From Prevotellaceae bacterium (GTDB taxonomy: Bacteria > Bacteroidota > Bacteroidia > Bacteroidales > UBA932): DNA of 8,568 bases. Positions 1 to 5,017 of the stretch are shown piece by piece. Location of the stretch: positions 1-8,568 of the forward strand of contig JAITPP010000082.1 of the NCBI GenBank assembly GCA_031289385.1, in the 5' to 3' direction. Within the stretch, counting starts at the first letter, position 1. The number at the start of each line of letters is the position of its first letter. A model generated the notes under the pieces. That model searched no databases, was not told the origin of the DNA, and saw nothing but the letters and a program-made list of their open reading frames with translations. The translations under genes and the position numbers were made by a program.

Positions 1-60
1 TTATCAAGTTTGTAAAGTTCATAAAGTTCATAAAGTTCATAAAGTTTATCAAGTTATAAA
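1..60. repeat. Nonamer tandem array (TCATAAAGT-type)
   Basis: A nine-base word, close to TCATAAAGT, repeats about five times with variants such as TTGTAAAGT and TTATCAAGT. It is the outermost module of the mosaic repeat that leads into the lipoprotein gene. The related words AAAGATT and GAAGTTA continue to about position 110. No coding frame fits it, and it may begin before the window. Confidence 0.75.
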
Positions 61-120
61 GATTTTCAAATCAACAAGAACAAAGAAGTTAGAAAGTTAT
101 AAAGATTTAAAACAAAAAAC

Positions 121-156
121 CTGCGTAAATCTGTCGTATCTGCGTTATCTGCGTGC
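121..156. repeat. ATCTGCGTT word repeat, copy 1
   Basis: Nonamers of the type ATCTGCGTT stand side by side (CTGCGTAAATCTGTCGT, then ATCTGCGTT, then ATCTGCGTG). A reverse-complement copy lies near 7895-7935, a direct copy at 7980-8000, and a one-unit copy at 4767-4775. Similar intergenic words occur in many Bacteroidota genomes; I know of no established function. Confidence 0.75.
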
Positions 157-212
157 TTTTTCAAAATCAACAACTAAACAACTAAACAACTAATCAACCG
201 ACTTATGACTTA
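145..212 (+). repeat. 68-bp dispersed direct repeat, copy 1
   Basis: These 68 bases match 4765-4832 with one difference (C at 190, T at 4810). The block starts in the TCTGCGTG word, passes through TTTTTCAAAATCAA, includes three octamers of CAACTAAA type (171-194), then CAACCG and the first heptamer of the following array. Both copies lie just upstream of a plus-strand gene. Confidence 0.9.
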
Positions 213-242
213 CGGCTTGCAACTTACGACTTACGACTTACG
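201..242 (+). repeat. ACTTAYR heptamer array, 6 units
   Basis: Six contiguous seven-base units: ACTTATG, ACTTACG, GCTTGCA (degenerate), then three ACTTACG. It is preceded by CAACCG and ends with ACTAAAAAACC. The same boundaries flank the arrays at 582-609 and 4821-4904. It ends about 12 bases before the candidate -7 box of the lipoprotein gene. Confidence 0.9.
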
Positions 243-254
243 ACTAAAAAACCA

Positions 255-262
255 TATCTTTG
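255..262 (+). promoter_or_regulatory. Candidate -7 promoter box for the lipoprotein gene
   Basis: TATCTTTG matches the Bacteroidota -7 element TAnnTTTG exactly and is followed by CA, as in other boxes in this window. It lies 31 bases before the ATG at 294. No clear -33 TTTG is seen at the expected distance; that region is made of repeat sequence. Confidence 0.55.
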
Positions 263-293
263 CATTAAATTATTTTAAAAATATTAAAAAATC

Positions 294-527
294 ATGAAAT
301 TATTAAAAAACATAACGTTTATTGCATTGTTAAGCCTAATGATTGCTGCGTGTGGCGGCGGTTTAACACCTTCGAAAGTTTCCGAAAATTTTTTTGACGC
401 ACTAATAAAAAACAATATTGAAGAGGCAAAAAAATATGTTATTAAAGAACTTATTCCCATGTGCGATGAAGCCATCGAACAAATGAAAATGCAACAAGAA
501 AACTTACATTATGGGCGATGTAGTTGA
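294..527 (+). CDS. Small lipoprotein, DUF4878-like, probably truncated
   Basis: This encodes 77 residues beginning with a lipoprotein signal peptide: basic MKLLK, a hydrophobic stretch, then a lipobox ending LMIAAC with Cys20 as the expected lipidated residue. The next part (TPSKVSENFFDALIKNNIEE, then AKKYV) resembles the N-terminal helix of DUF4878-type lipoproteins of Bacteroidota. Those are usually well over 100 residues, so the C-terminal domain appears to be missing. After MQQENL the frame drifts into HYGRCS and stops. Another frame stays open just after it (511-573, MGDVVENYAEQRIEKIAISS), which may be the displaced tail. A heptamer repeat array begins about 55 bases after the stop, so rearrangement may have removed the 3' end. 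The start is supported by the TATCTTTG box 31 bases upstream. The lipoprotein call is good; the family call is tentative and function is unknown. Confidence 0.6.
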   Translation: MKLLKNITFIALLSLMIAACGGGLTPSKVSENFFDALIKNNIEEAKKYVIKELIPMCDEAIEQMKMQQENLHYGRCS

Positions 528-581
528 GAACTATGCCGAACAGAGAATAGAAAAAATCGCAATAAGCAGTTGAAACAACCG

Positions 582-609
582 ACTTACGACTTACAACTTA
601 TAACTTACA
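582..609 (+). repeat. ACTTAYR heptamer array, 4 units
   Basis: Four units (ACTTACG, ACTTACA, ACTTATA, ACTTACA) are preceded by CAACCG and followed by ACTA. The closing ACTA spans 610-613 and supplies, on the minus strand, the TAG stop codon of the radical SAM gene. The array fills the space between two convergent genes. Confidence 0.85.
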
Positions 610-610
610 A

Positions 611-1552
611 CTAATGAAACCATTTTCCTTGATAAGTATCTAATTCTTCCAAGCGTTTTTCAAATTTTACGATTAGTTGGTCGTTGCGTAAATTGCACCA
701 TGCGCTTTGCGCCAAAAATCGCGGCGGCATTTCGCCTGCAAATCGTTCTATAACAAATTTGGGATTTAGGTGTTCGGCAAATTTCACAAAAAAATCAATA
801 TATTCATCTACCGAAAATGTATGAAAATCGTGAGGATTATCTGTAAATTCGGTTTCCATTTTTGTGCCTTTTATTATTTGCAGTTGATGAAATTTAATGG
901 TGTCGAGCGGTAGTTTAGATATTATTTCGGCTTGGTTTAGCATCATTTGAGGCGTTTCGCCGGGCAAGCCGAAAATTATGTGCGCTCCGCATTTAATTCC
1001 TCGCTGTGCGGTTGCGGTTATCGCTTCAATTGATTTTTCAAAATCGTGTCCTCTGTTTATGCGTTGTAATGTAGCGTTGTAGCACGATTCTATTCCGTAT
1101 TCGACAATCAGATATTTGGTTTTCGAAATTTGGACGAGATAATCAAGAATTTCGTTGCTGATACAATCGGGGCGAGTGCCGATAACAAGTCCGATAACTT
1201 TGGGATGTGCAAGCGCTTCGGCGTATCGTTGTTTTAGAATTTCTACGGGTGCATAAGTGTTGCTAAACGCCTGAAAATATGCCAAAAACATTTCGGCGCG
1301 GCGGTATCTGTTGGCATGAAACTGAATGCCTTCATTTATTTGCTGAGTTATAGATTTAGATGTATCGCAATACGAAGGATTAAAAGCCTTGTTGTTGCAA
1401 TAAGTACATCCGTTAATCGCAAGCGTTCCGTCTCTGTTGGGACAAGTAAAACCGGCATCAATTGTCAGTTTTTGAATACGTTGTCCAAACATTCGTTTGA
1501 AATGTCCTGCGTACGAATTAAATCTGCGATTATCACCCCAAGCGTAAATCAA
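611..1552 (-). CDS. TIGR01212-family radical SAM protein (YhcC/YtqA-like)
   Basis: A 313-residue cytosolic iron-sulfur enzyme of the TIGR01212 radical SAM family, the group of E. coli YhcC and B. subtilis YtqA. The family signature appears early: LTIDAGFTCPNRDGT, with Cys37, Cys49 and Cys52 (GCTYCNN) as the expected ligands of the 4Fe-4S cluster that cleaves S-adenosylmethionine. Later segments fit the family: AYFQAFSNTYAP, VIGTRPDCI, VEYGIES and HIIFGLPGET. Length is normal. The start is TTG at 1552: an in-frame stop lies just upstream and no ATG or GTG lies between that stop and the conserved region. The TTG overlaps the TGA stop of the YhcH-like gene (TTGA), so translation is probably coupled. 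YtqA-type members have been linked to wobble-uridine modification in tRNA in Gram-positive bacteria; whether this protein does the same is unknown. Family assignment is firm; substrate is not known. Confidence 0.92.
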   Translation of the reverse strand: MIYAWGDNRRFNSYAGHFKRMFGQRIQKLTIDAGFTCPNRDGTLAINGCTYCNNKAFNPSYCDTSKSITQQINEGIQFHANRYRRAEMFLAYFQAFSNTYAPVEILKQRYAEALAHPKVIGLVIGTRPDCISNEILDYLVQISKTKYLIVEYGIESCYNATLQRINRGHDFEKSIEAITATAQRGIKCGAHIIFGLPGETPQMMLNQAEIISKLPLDTIKFHQLQIIKGTKMETEFTDNPHDFHTFSVDEYIDFFVKFAEHLNPKFVIERFAGEMPPRFLAQSAWCNLRNDQLIVKFEKRLEELDTYQGKWFH

Positions 1553-1995
1553 ACCTTTACTTTTATAACTATTTTTTTAATTTTTCCAATTCCTATAAGC
1601 GGTGCATGTGCATCGTTAGGGAAAAATATTATTACCTGCAACGGATTTACTACGCAAAAAACTTCGGGATCGTCGTCAAAAAAAGCGATGTCGTTATCAT
1701 CATCGTATTTGCCTTCGCCTGTGTTGCAAAGCGCGCGGTCTTTCCAGCCAAATGTTTCGCTTTCAGAAACAGGCACTTGAATATCGATGTACGAATCGTG
1801 AACTTCGAGTTTTGCATCTTCAATATTTTTTGCATCGTTTTCAGAAACCATTGCGTAAACATTGTCGCCATCAATATCATATCTGCCAATTTCGAGTTTC
1901 ATTAAATCGTTGGAACGCAAGAATTTAAAAGCCTTTTCAAATCCATCGTTCATTTTGCGATAACGTTCCAATCCAAGAATAGAATCTATAATCAT
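1549..1995 (-). CDS. YhcH/YjgK/YiaL family protein (DUF386)
   Basis: 148 residues, the usual length of this small cupin-like family, which includes E. coli YhcH (NanQ, a sialic acid anomerase) and the EbgC-like beta-galactosidase beta subunit. The opening MIIDSILGLERY, the LEVHDSYIDIQ segment (Glu64 and His66) and FFPNDAHAP (His130) are family hallmarks; these Glu and His residues are the probable metal-binding positions. The C-terminus is lysine and valine rich (KKIVIKVKV). The protein is probably cytosolic and acts on a sugar or sugar acid, but no sugar catabolic genes are nearby to indicate a substrate. It is the first gene of a two-gene operon: a TACCTTTG promoter box lies 35 bases upstream, and its TGA stop overlaps the TTG start of the radical SAM gene. 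Family is confident; the reaction is not. Confidence 0.9.
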   Translation of the reverse strand: MIIDSILGLERYRKMNDGFEKAFKFLRSNDLMKLEIGRYDIDGDNVYAMVSENDAKNIEDAKLEVHDSYIDIQVPVSESETFGWKDRALCNTGEGKYDDDNDIAFFDDDPEVFCVVNPLQVIIFFPNDAHAPLIGIGKIKKIVIKVKV

Positions 1996-2029
1996 ATCTA
2001 TATTTTTATTGTAAAATTAAAATCTTTTG

Positions 2030-2037
2030 CAAAGGTA
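2030..2037 (-). promoter_or_regulatory. Candidate -7 promoter box for the YhcH-like/radical SAM operon
   Basis: On the minus strand the bases read TACCTTTG, a perfect TAnnTTTG match, followed by CA. It sits 35 bases before the ATG of the YhcH-like gene, giving a leader of roughly 30 bases. No clear -33 TTTG is found 19-21 bases further upstream. Confidence 0.6.
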
Positions 2038-2055
2038 TAAATATTAATGGTATTT

Positions 2056-2256
2056 AGTCGTTAGTATTTGGTCGTTAGTTACGAAGTTAAATGAAATTAT
2101 AGAAGTTAGTTGTGAAGATTTGTTGATATAAAAACCTTTGTGAACTTTGTGGCTAAAATGCAGAAATTAAAAAAGTTAGCGAATATTTTTTAATTCTTAA
2201 AACACACAACATAATTTATATATTTTAAATCGACTAAATACTAAATACCAACGACT
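2056..2256. repeat. Inverted 17-bp word pair bounding a repeat mosaic
   Basis: AGTCGTTAGTATTTGGT at 2056-2072 recurs inverted at 2240-2256 with two differences. Between them lie GAAGTTA-type words (2083-2129), which resemble 4605-4650, and CTTTGTGAACTTTGTGG. The pair looks like repeat words that have been duplicated in opposite orientation. I see no transposase and no clear target duplication. Confidence 0.55.
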
Positions 2257-2374
2257 TTATTGATGATTTTTCGTACAGTAATAAATTATATCAAAAAAAT
2301 GTTTACTACATGACAAAAATTGCAAAAGTCCACATAACCACCTAATATTTAACTAATTATAACATTATTTATTT

Positions 2375-2452
2375 TAAAAAGACCTTGAAGTTTTGTATTT
2401 TTATAGCTGATTACCAAACAATTATAAAGATGACGAAAAACTTCAAGGCTGA
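2375..2452 (-). ncRNA. Candidate small structured RNA (about 75 nt)
   Basis: On the minus strand a TACTTTTG box (2463-2456) is followed a few bases later by CCTTGAAGTTTT (2448-2437). Its exact complement, AAAACTTCAAGG, lies at 2394-2383. The downstream arm runs directly into TCTTTTT (2382-2376), as in an intrinsic terminator. Inside the closing stem a second helix is possible: TTTATA pairs with TATAAA, with ATT and AAT further in around a GTTTGGT loop, so the whole could fold as a rod. Promoter, fold and T-tract all agree on strand and length. The region lies between genes, about 130 bases past ruvC. Alternatives are a tiny inverted-repeat element (MITE-like) or leftover IS ends; no flanking target duplication was seen. 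I do not recognise a known RNA family. Confidence 0.4.
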
Positions 2453-2455
2453 GTG

Positions 2456-2463
2456 CAAAAGTA
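2456..2463 (-). promoter_or_regulatory. Candidate promoter box for the small RNA
   Basis: The minus strand reads TACTTTTG followed by CAC, fitting TAnnTTTG. A TTTG that could serve as -33 lies at 2489-2486, with a 22-base spacer, slightly longer than the usual 19-21. The box lies inside an imperfect palindrome (GAGTGC AAAA GTACTC, 2451-2466), which could be an operator or chance. Confidence 0.4.
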
Positions 2464-2581
2464 CTCAATTAATTTCAATTCTAAGCAAAAATTTCGAGGA
2501 AAAATAAATTTTGTCCGAATAAAGTTCTTTGGTACATTTATTTATACGCTAAAATAATTCTTAATTTTTAACTCTTCATTC

Positions 2582-3160
2582 TTATTTCTTCACTCGTTTT
2601 GTATTTTGATTTATAAAATCTTTCCACGATTTGTATGGAGTTGCATCATTCACAATGGCTGCGCTTGTTTGGTAATAATGGCAAAGTGCTGCTGCCAAGC
2701 CGTCGGTGGCATCTAAATTTTGTGGAAGTTCTTTTATCTTTAATATTCGCTGCAACGTAAGCGCTACTTGCTCTTTTGATGCTGAGCCGCGTCCCGTTAT
2801 CGACATTTTTATTTTTCGCGGAGCATATTCAAAAATCGGAATCGAACGTTGCAATGCAGCCGTCATAGCCACGCCTTGCGCTCTACCAAGTTTAAGCATG
2901 CTTTGAACATTTTTACCGTAAAACGGCGCTTCAATCGAAAATTCGTCGGGATGATATTCGTCGATAAGTTGAGTAACTCTCTCGAAAATAGTTTTTAGTT
3001 TTAGATAATGATCGCTATATTTTTTTAATTCAATCGAGCCTAAAATCATTAATTCGGGATTTTTTCCGATAGCACGAATCAAGCCGTAGCCTAATATTAT
3101 TGTTCCCGGATCAATTCCCAGAATTATTCGTTCGCGTTCAATTTTTTTTGTTAATGTCAT
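2582..3160 (-). CDS. ruvC: RuvC, Holliday junction endodeoxyribonuclease
   Basis: 192 residues, close to the usual RuvC length. RuvC is the dimeric nuclease that makes symmetrical nicks in Holliday junctions, working with the RuvAB branch-migration motor. All four expected acidic metal-binding residues are visible in the right order: Asp17 in ILGIDPGT, Glu77 in FSIEAPFYGKN, and Asp150 and Asp153 in LDATDGLAAALCHYY. The stretch YAPRKIKMSITGRGSASKEQV is the family's DNA-binding and dimer region. The ATG at 3160 gives a short N-terminal extension (MTLTKKIERER) before the first strand. It lies 18 bases after the tilS stop on the same strand and is probably co-transcribed with tilS. ruvA and ruvB are not in the window. 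The C-terminus (NQNTKRVKK) is basic, as often seen. No damage is seen. Confidence 0.96.
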   Translation of the reverse strand: MTLTKKIERERIILGIDPGTIILGYGLIRAIGKNPELMILGSIELKKYSDHYLKLKTIFERVTQLIDEYHPDEFSIEAPFYGKNVQSMLKLGRAQGVAMTAALQRSIPIFEYAPRKIKMSITGRGSASKEQVALTLQRILKIKELPQNLDATDGLAAALCHYYQTSAAIVNDATPYKSWKDFINQNTKRVKK

Positions 3161-3178
3161 TGCAAATTTATTAATGTT

Positions 3179-4506
3179 TTATGCGTGTTCAAATGTTATT
3201 TTTAAAATTGTTTTGCAGTTTTTGTCTATCCTGAAATTATCGTCGGCTCTGCGATTTACGAGCCATGCAATTTTTTCGGCAGATACTAAAACATACTGTT
3301 CATTTTTCTCGAATTGCGATAATTTTTCGTCGATAAAATAATCGCTCAGTTTTTTTCTGCCGCGCATGCCGAAGGGCGTAAAACTATCACCGGCTTGCCA
3401 TTTGCGCAATATCAAAGGAAATTTTAATTTATCGAAATCTAAAAATGCTGTATTTCGATTTTTTTCGATTATGACGTTTTTATTTTCGATTTTTTCGATT
3501 TTTAATGATATCGGATTTTCAATTTGCGTAGTGTTTTCGCCTATTTCAACAATGTGATTTTCATCGTATTTTAAAATTGATATTATTAATTTTTTTCTGT
3601 CTTTAAGTAAAACATGTGTTGGCGAAAAGAATTTTTTTCCCGATTCTCCGTCAAGCGAATCATAAATATTTGCTATTCGTTCTGCCCCAAAATTGTATTG
3701 TTGAAGTATTTCAAAAAGCCATAATTGCGAATTTTCGGTATTCAACAGTTTTTCTATATCAATAAAAATTTTATCGTTGTCGTATGAAATTATTTCTGAT
3801 GATATTTCTGTTTTTTGCAAGTGTAATGCGTTGTAACATTGCGAAATGTGTTTAATATTTTCTGTCATTGTTTGCAAAAACGATGGATTTATTTTTTCAA
3901 GTTCGACAATCACATTATTGCGTATTCTGTTGCGCGAAAACTTATTGCTGCTGTTTGTTTCGTCAATGCAAAAAGTAATGTTGTGCGCGTTTGCATAATC
4001 CACAATTTGTGTGCGCGAGGCGAAAAGCAAGGGGCGAATAATTGTTTCCGTTTTTTCGGTAATTCCAAGCAAACCTTTTATTCCCGTGCCTCGTACAAGA
4101 TTTAAAAAAAACGTTTCGACAACATCATTTTTGTTGTGAGCGATTGCAATTTTCGAGTAATTGTGTTGTTTGCGTATGATTTCAAACCAATCGTAACGAA
4201 GTTTTCGCGCCGCCATTTCTATCGAAATTTTTTGTTTGCGGGCAAATTCTTCGGTATCAAATTTTATTATATGCAACTGTATATCATGCGATTTTGCAAA
4301 TTTTTCAACAAAACAGCATCATCGTCCGCCGCTTTGCCGCGCAACGAAAAATTGCAATGCGCTATTGCAACATCGAATTTTGCGTTGATAAATAAATTAG
4401 CCATAACAACAGAATCAATGCCTCCGCTGACGGCAAGCAATATTTTGTCGTTGTTTCTTGAAACATCAAGACGTTCTACGTTTTTTTCAAATTCAATCTG
4501 TAACAC
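3179..4506 (-). CDS. tilS: TilS, tRNA(Ile)-lysidine synthase, split by a frameshift
   Basis: TilS ligates lysine to C34 of the CAU-anticodon tRNA-Ile, using ATP, so that it reads AUA; it is usually essential. The N-terminal part (4506-4267) has the ATP-pyrophosphatase P-loop SGGIDS at residues 27-32 and the conserved HCNFSLRG. It then runs to a premature stop after NRMIYSCI. The rest (to 3179) continues in the -1 frame with LHIIKFDTEEFAR, AARKLRYDWF, AHNKNDVVETFFLNLVRGTG, and the C-terminal TilS domain (GDSFTPFGMRGRKKLSDYFI). Joining the frames near 4297-4303 gives about 442 residues, a normal length, with the junction reading KNLAKSHDIQLHIIKFD. The start is GTG at 4506, as no ATG precedes the P-loop. 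It leads an operon with ruvC. Because both halves are well conserved, a sequence error, a very recent mutation or recoding is more likely than an old pseudogene. Confidence 0.9.
4297..4303 (-). other. tilS: Frameshift point in tilS, slippery-type heptamer A AAT TTG
   Basis: In the upstream frame the codons are TTG AAA AAT TTG CAA. The bases A AAT TTG fit the X XXY YYZ pattern for -1 slippage, and slipping here leads exactly into the conserved downstream frame (Leu, then GCA AAA TCG). A lost G (original TTGGCA) would explain the data equally well. I made no computed check for a downstream pseudoknot. Confidence 0.5.
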
Positions 4507-4510
4507 GATG

Positions 4511-4540
4511 CAAAAATAATGAAAAAATATGCTAATTCAA
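4511..4540 (-). promoter_or_regulatory. Promoter of tilS-ruvC
   Basis: On the minus strand TTG (4540-4538) is followed after 19 bases by TATTTTTG (4518-4511), then CATC and the GTG start codon at 4506. Spacing and -7 sequence fit the Bacteroidota consensus. If correct, transcription starts at or within a few bases of the GTG, implying a leaderless or nearly leaderless message. Confidence 0.5.
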
Positions 4541-4572
4541 TTAATTTTAAAATCTAAACATAAGGAAAGAAC

Positions 4573-4600
4573 CAAGAGTCAAGAGCCAAGAGTCAAGAAG
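4573..4600 (+). repeat. CAAGAGY heptamer array, 4 units
   Basis: Four contiguous units: CAAGAGT, CAAGAGC, CAAGAGT, CAAGAAG. It has the same seven-base period as the ACTTAYR arrays but an unrelated word. It opens the second copy of the mosaic repeat. Confidence 0.8.
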
Positions 4601-4604
4601 TTAA

Positions 4605-4650
4605 GAAGTTAAATGAAGTTATAGAAGTTAATTGTGAATGTTTTTGATAT
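4605..4650 (+). repeat. GAAGTTA-type dispersed repeat
   Basis: This block resembles 2083-2129 closely: both run GAAGTTAAATGA, then TTATAGAAGTTA, then TTGTGAA, and end TTGATAT, with a few substitutions and one indel. It is part of the mosaic repeat and appears at two intergenic sites in the window. Confidence 0.8.
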
Positions 4651-4764
4651 TAGAAAAAGTTTGTAAAGATTATAAGGTTTGTAAAGATTTTTTTCAACTC
4701 AACAAAACAACTCAACAACTAAACAATTCAACAAAATCGTAATTTTGTAATTCGTAATTGATTT

Positions 4765-4832
4765 TTATCTGCGTGCTTTTTCAAAATCAACAACTAAACA
4801 ACTAAACAATTAATCAACCGACTTATGACTTA
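4765..4832 (+). repeat. 68-bp dispersed direct repeat, copy 2
   Basis: Matches 145-212 with a single base difference and the same internal order: TCTGCGTG word, TTTTTCAAAATCAA, three CAACTAAA-type octamers (4791-4814), CAACCG, first heptamer. Near-identity over 68 non-coding bases 4.6 kb apart implies recent duplication or gene conversion. Confidence 0.9.
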
Positions 4833-4904
4833 TGACTTACAACTTATGACTTATGACTTACAACTTATGACTTACAACTTATGACTTACAACTTATGACT
4901 TACG
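4821..4904 (+). repeat. ACTTAYR heptamer array, 12 perfect units
   Basis: Twelve uninterrupted seven-base units, every one ACTTATG, ACTTACA or ACTTACG. The third-from-last to last bases run ATG ATG ACA ATG ATG ACA ATG ACA ATG ACA ATG ACG in order of units. CAACCG lies on the left and ACTAAAACC TTACGACTAAAAAACC on the right, the last part repeating the right border of the array at 201-242. It ends 113 bases before the kinase start codon. Confidence 0.95.
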
Positions 4905-4971
4905 ACTAAAACCTTACGACTAAAAAACCACAATTTTTCTCAAACAATTTTTATTTACAGATAAAAATTAT

Positions 4972-4979
4972 TACCTTAG
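4972..4979 (+). promoter_or_regulatory. Weak candidate -7 box for the kinase operon
   Basis: TACCTTAG differs from TAnnTTTG at one position and is followed by C. It lies 38 bases before the ATG at 5018. Upstream, TTTT at 4949-4952 could act as a poor -33 element. It is the best promoter candidate in the leader but not a strong one. Confidence 0.35.
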
Positions 4980-5017
4980 CGAAAATTTTGATTAATAATT
5001 AATTTTCAACATTATAA

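Larger units (their letters stand above)
1996..2581. other. Intergenic region, 586 bases: promoter, repeats and a candidate ncRNA
   Basis: No convincing protein-coding frame is seen. From left to right it holds the promoter box of the minus-strand pair (2030-2037), inverted copies of the GTATTTAGTCGTTAG word (2056-2072 and 2240-2256), repeat modules related to those at 4605-4650, the phrase CCTTTGTGAACTTTGTGG (about 2135-2152), and a structured minus-strand element (2375-2463). In 2467-2581, downstream of ruvC, I find no clear terminator hairpin. Confidence 0.7.
4507..5017. other. Intergenic region, 511 bases: divergent promoters and mosaic repeat
   Basis: This separates the minus-strand tilS-ruvC operon from the plus-strand kinase operon. 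It contains the tilS promoter (4511-4540), four heptamers of CAAGAGY type (4573-4600), GAAGTTA words (4605-4650), AAGTTTGTAAAGATT words (to about 4690), CAACTCAA/CAACTAAA octamers, the 68-bp repeat (4765-4832), a 12-unit heptamer array, and a leader with a weak promoter box. No coding frame is supported. Confidence 0.8.

Noticed and set aside
1316..1905. Plus-strand open frames of 154 and 99 residues opposite the radical SAM and YhcH-like genes
   Set aside because: They overlap two well-recognised genes on the other strand, have no family features, and their composition is that of antisense shadows.
2383..2448. 12-bp inverted repeat as the ends of a complete insertion sequence
   Set aside because: Only 42 bases lie between the arms, there is no transposase frame and no flanking duplication; a tiny MITE remains possible but the RNA reading explains more.
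2451..2466. GAGTGC AAAA GTACTC hairpin as a terminator for ruvC
   Set aside because: The stem is only six pairs with one wobble and has no T-tract in the ruvC direction; on the minus strand it covers the better-supported promoter box.
4267..4276. Two separate genes instead of one split tilS
   Set aside because: The downstream frame would need a TTG start in the middle of a conserved block, and neither half alone is a complete TilS.
4573..4904. Repeat-rich region as a CRISPR array
   Set aside because: The units are 7-8 bases and contiguous, with no unique spacers of 25-40 bases, and no cas genes are nearby.
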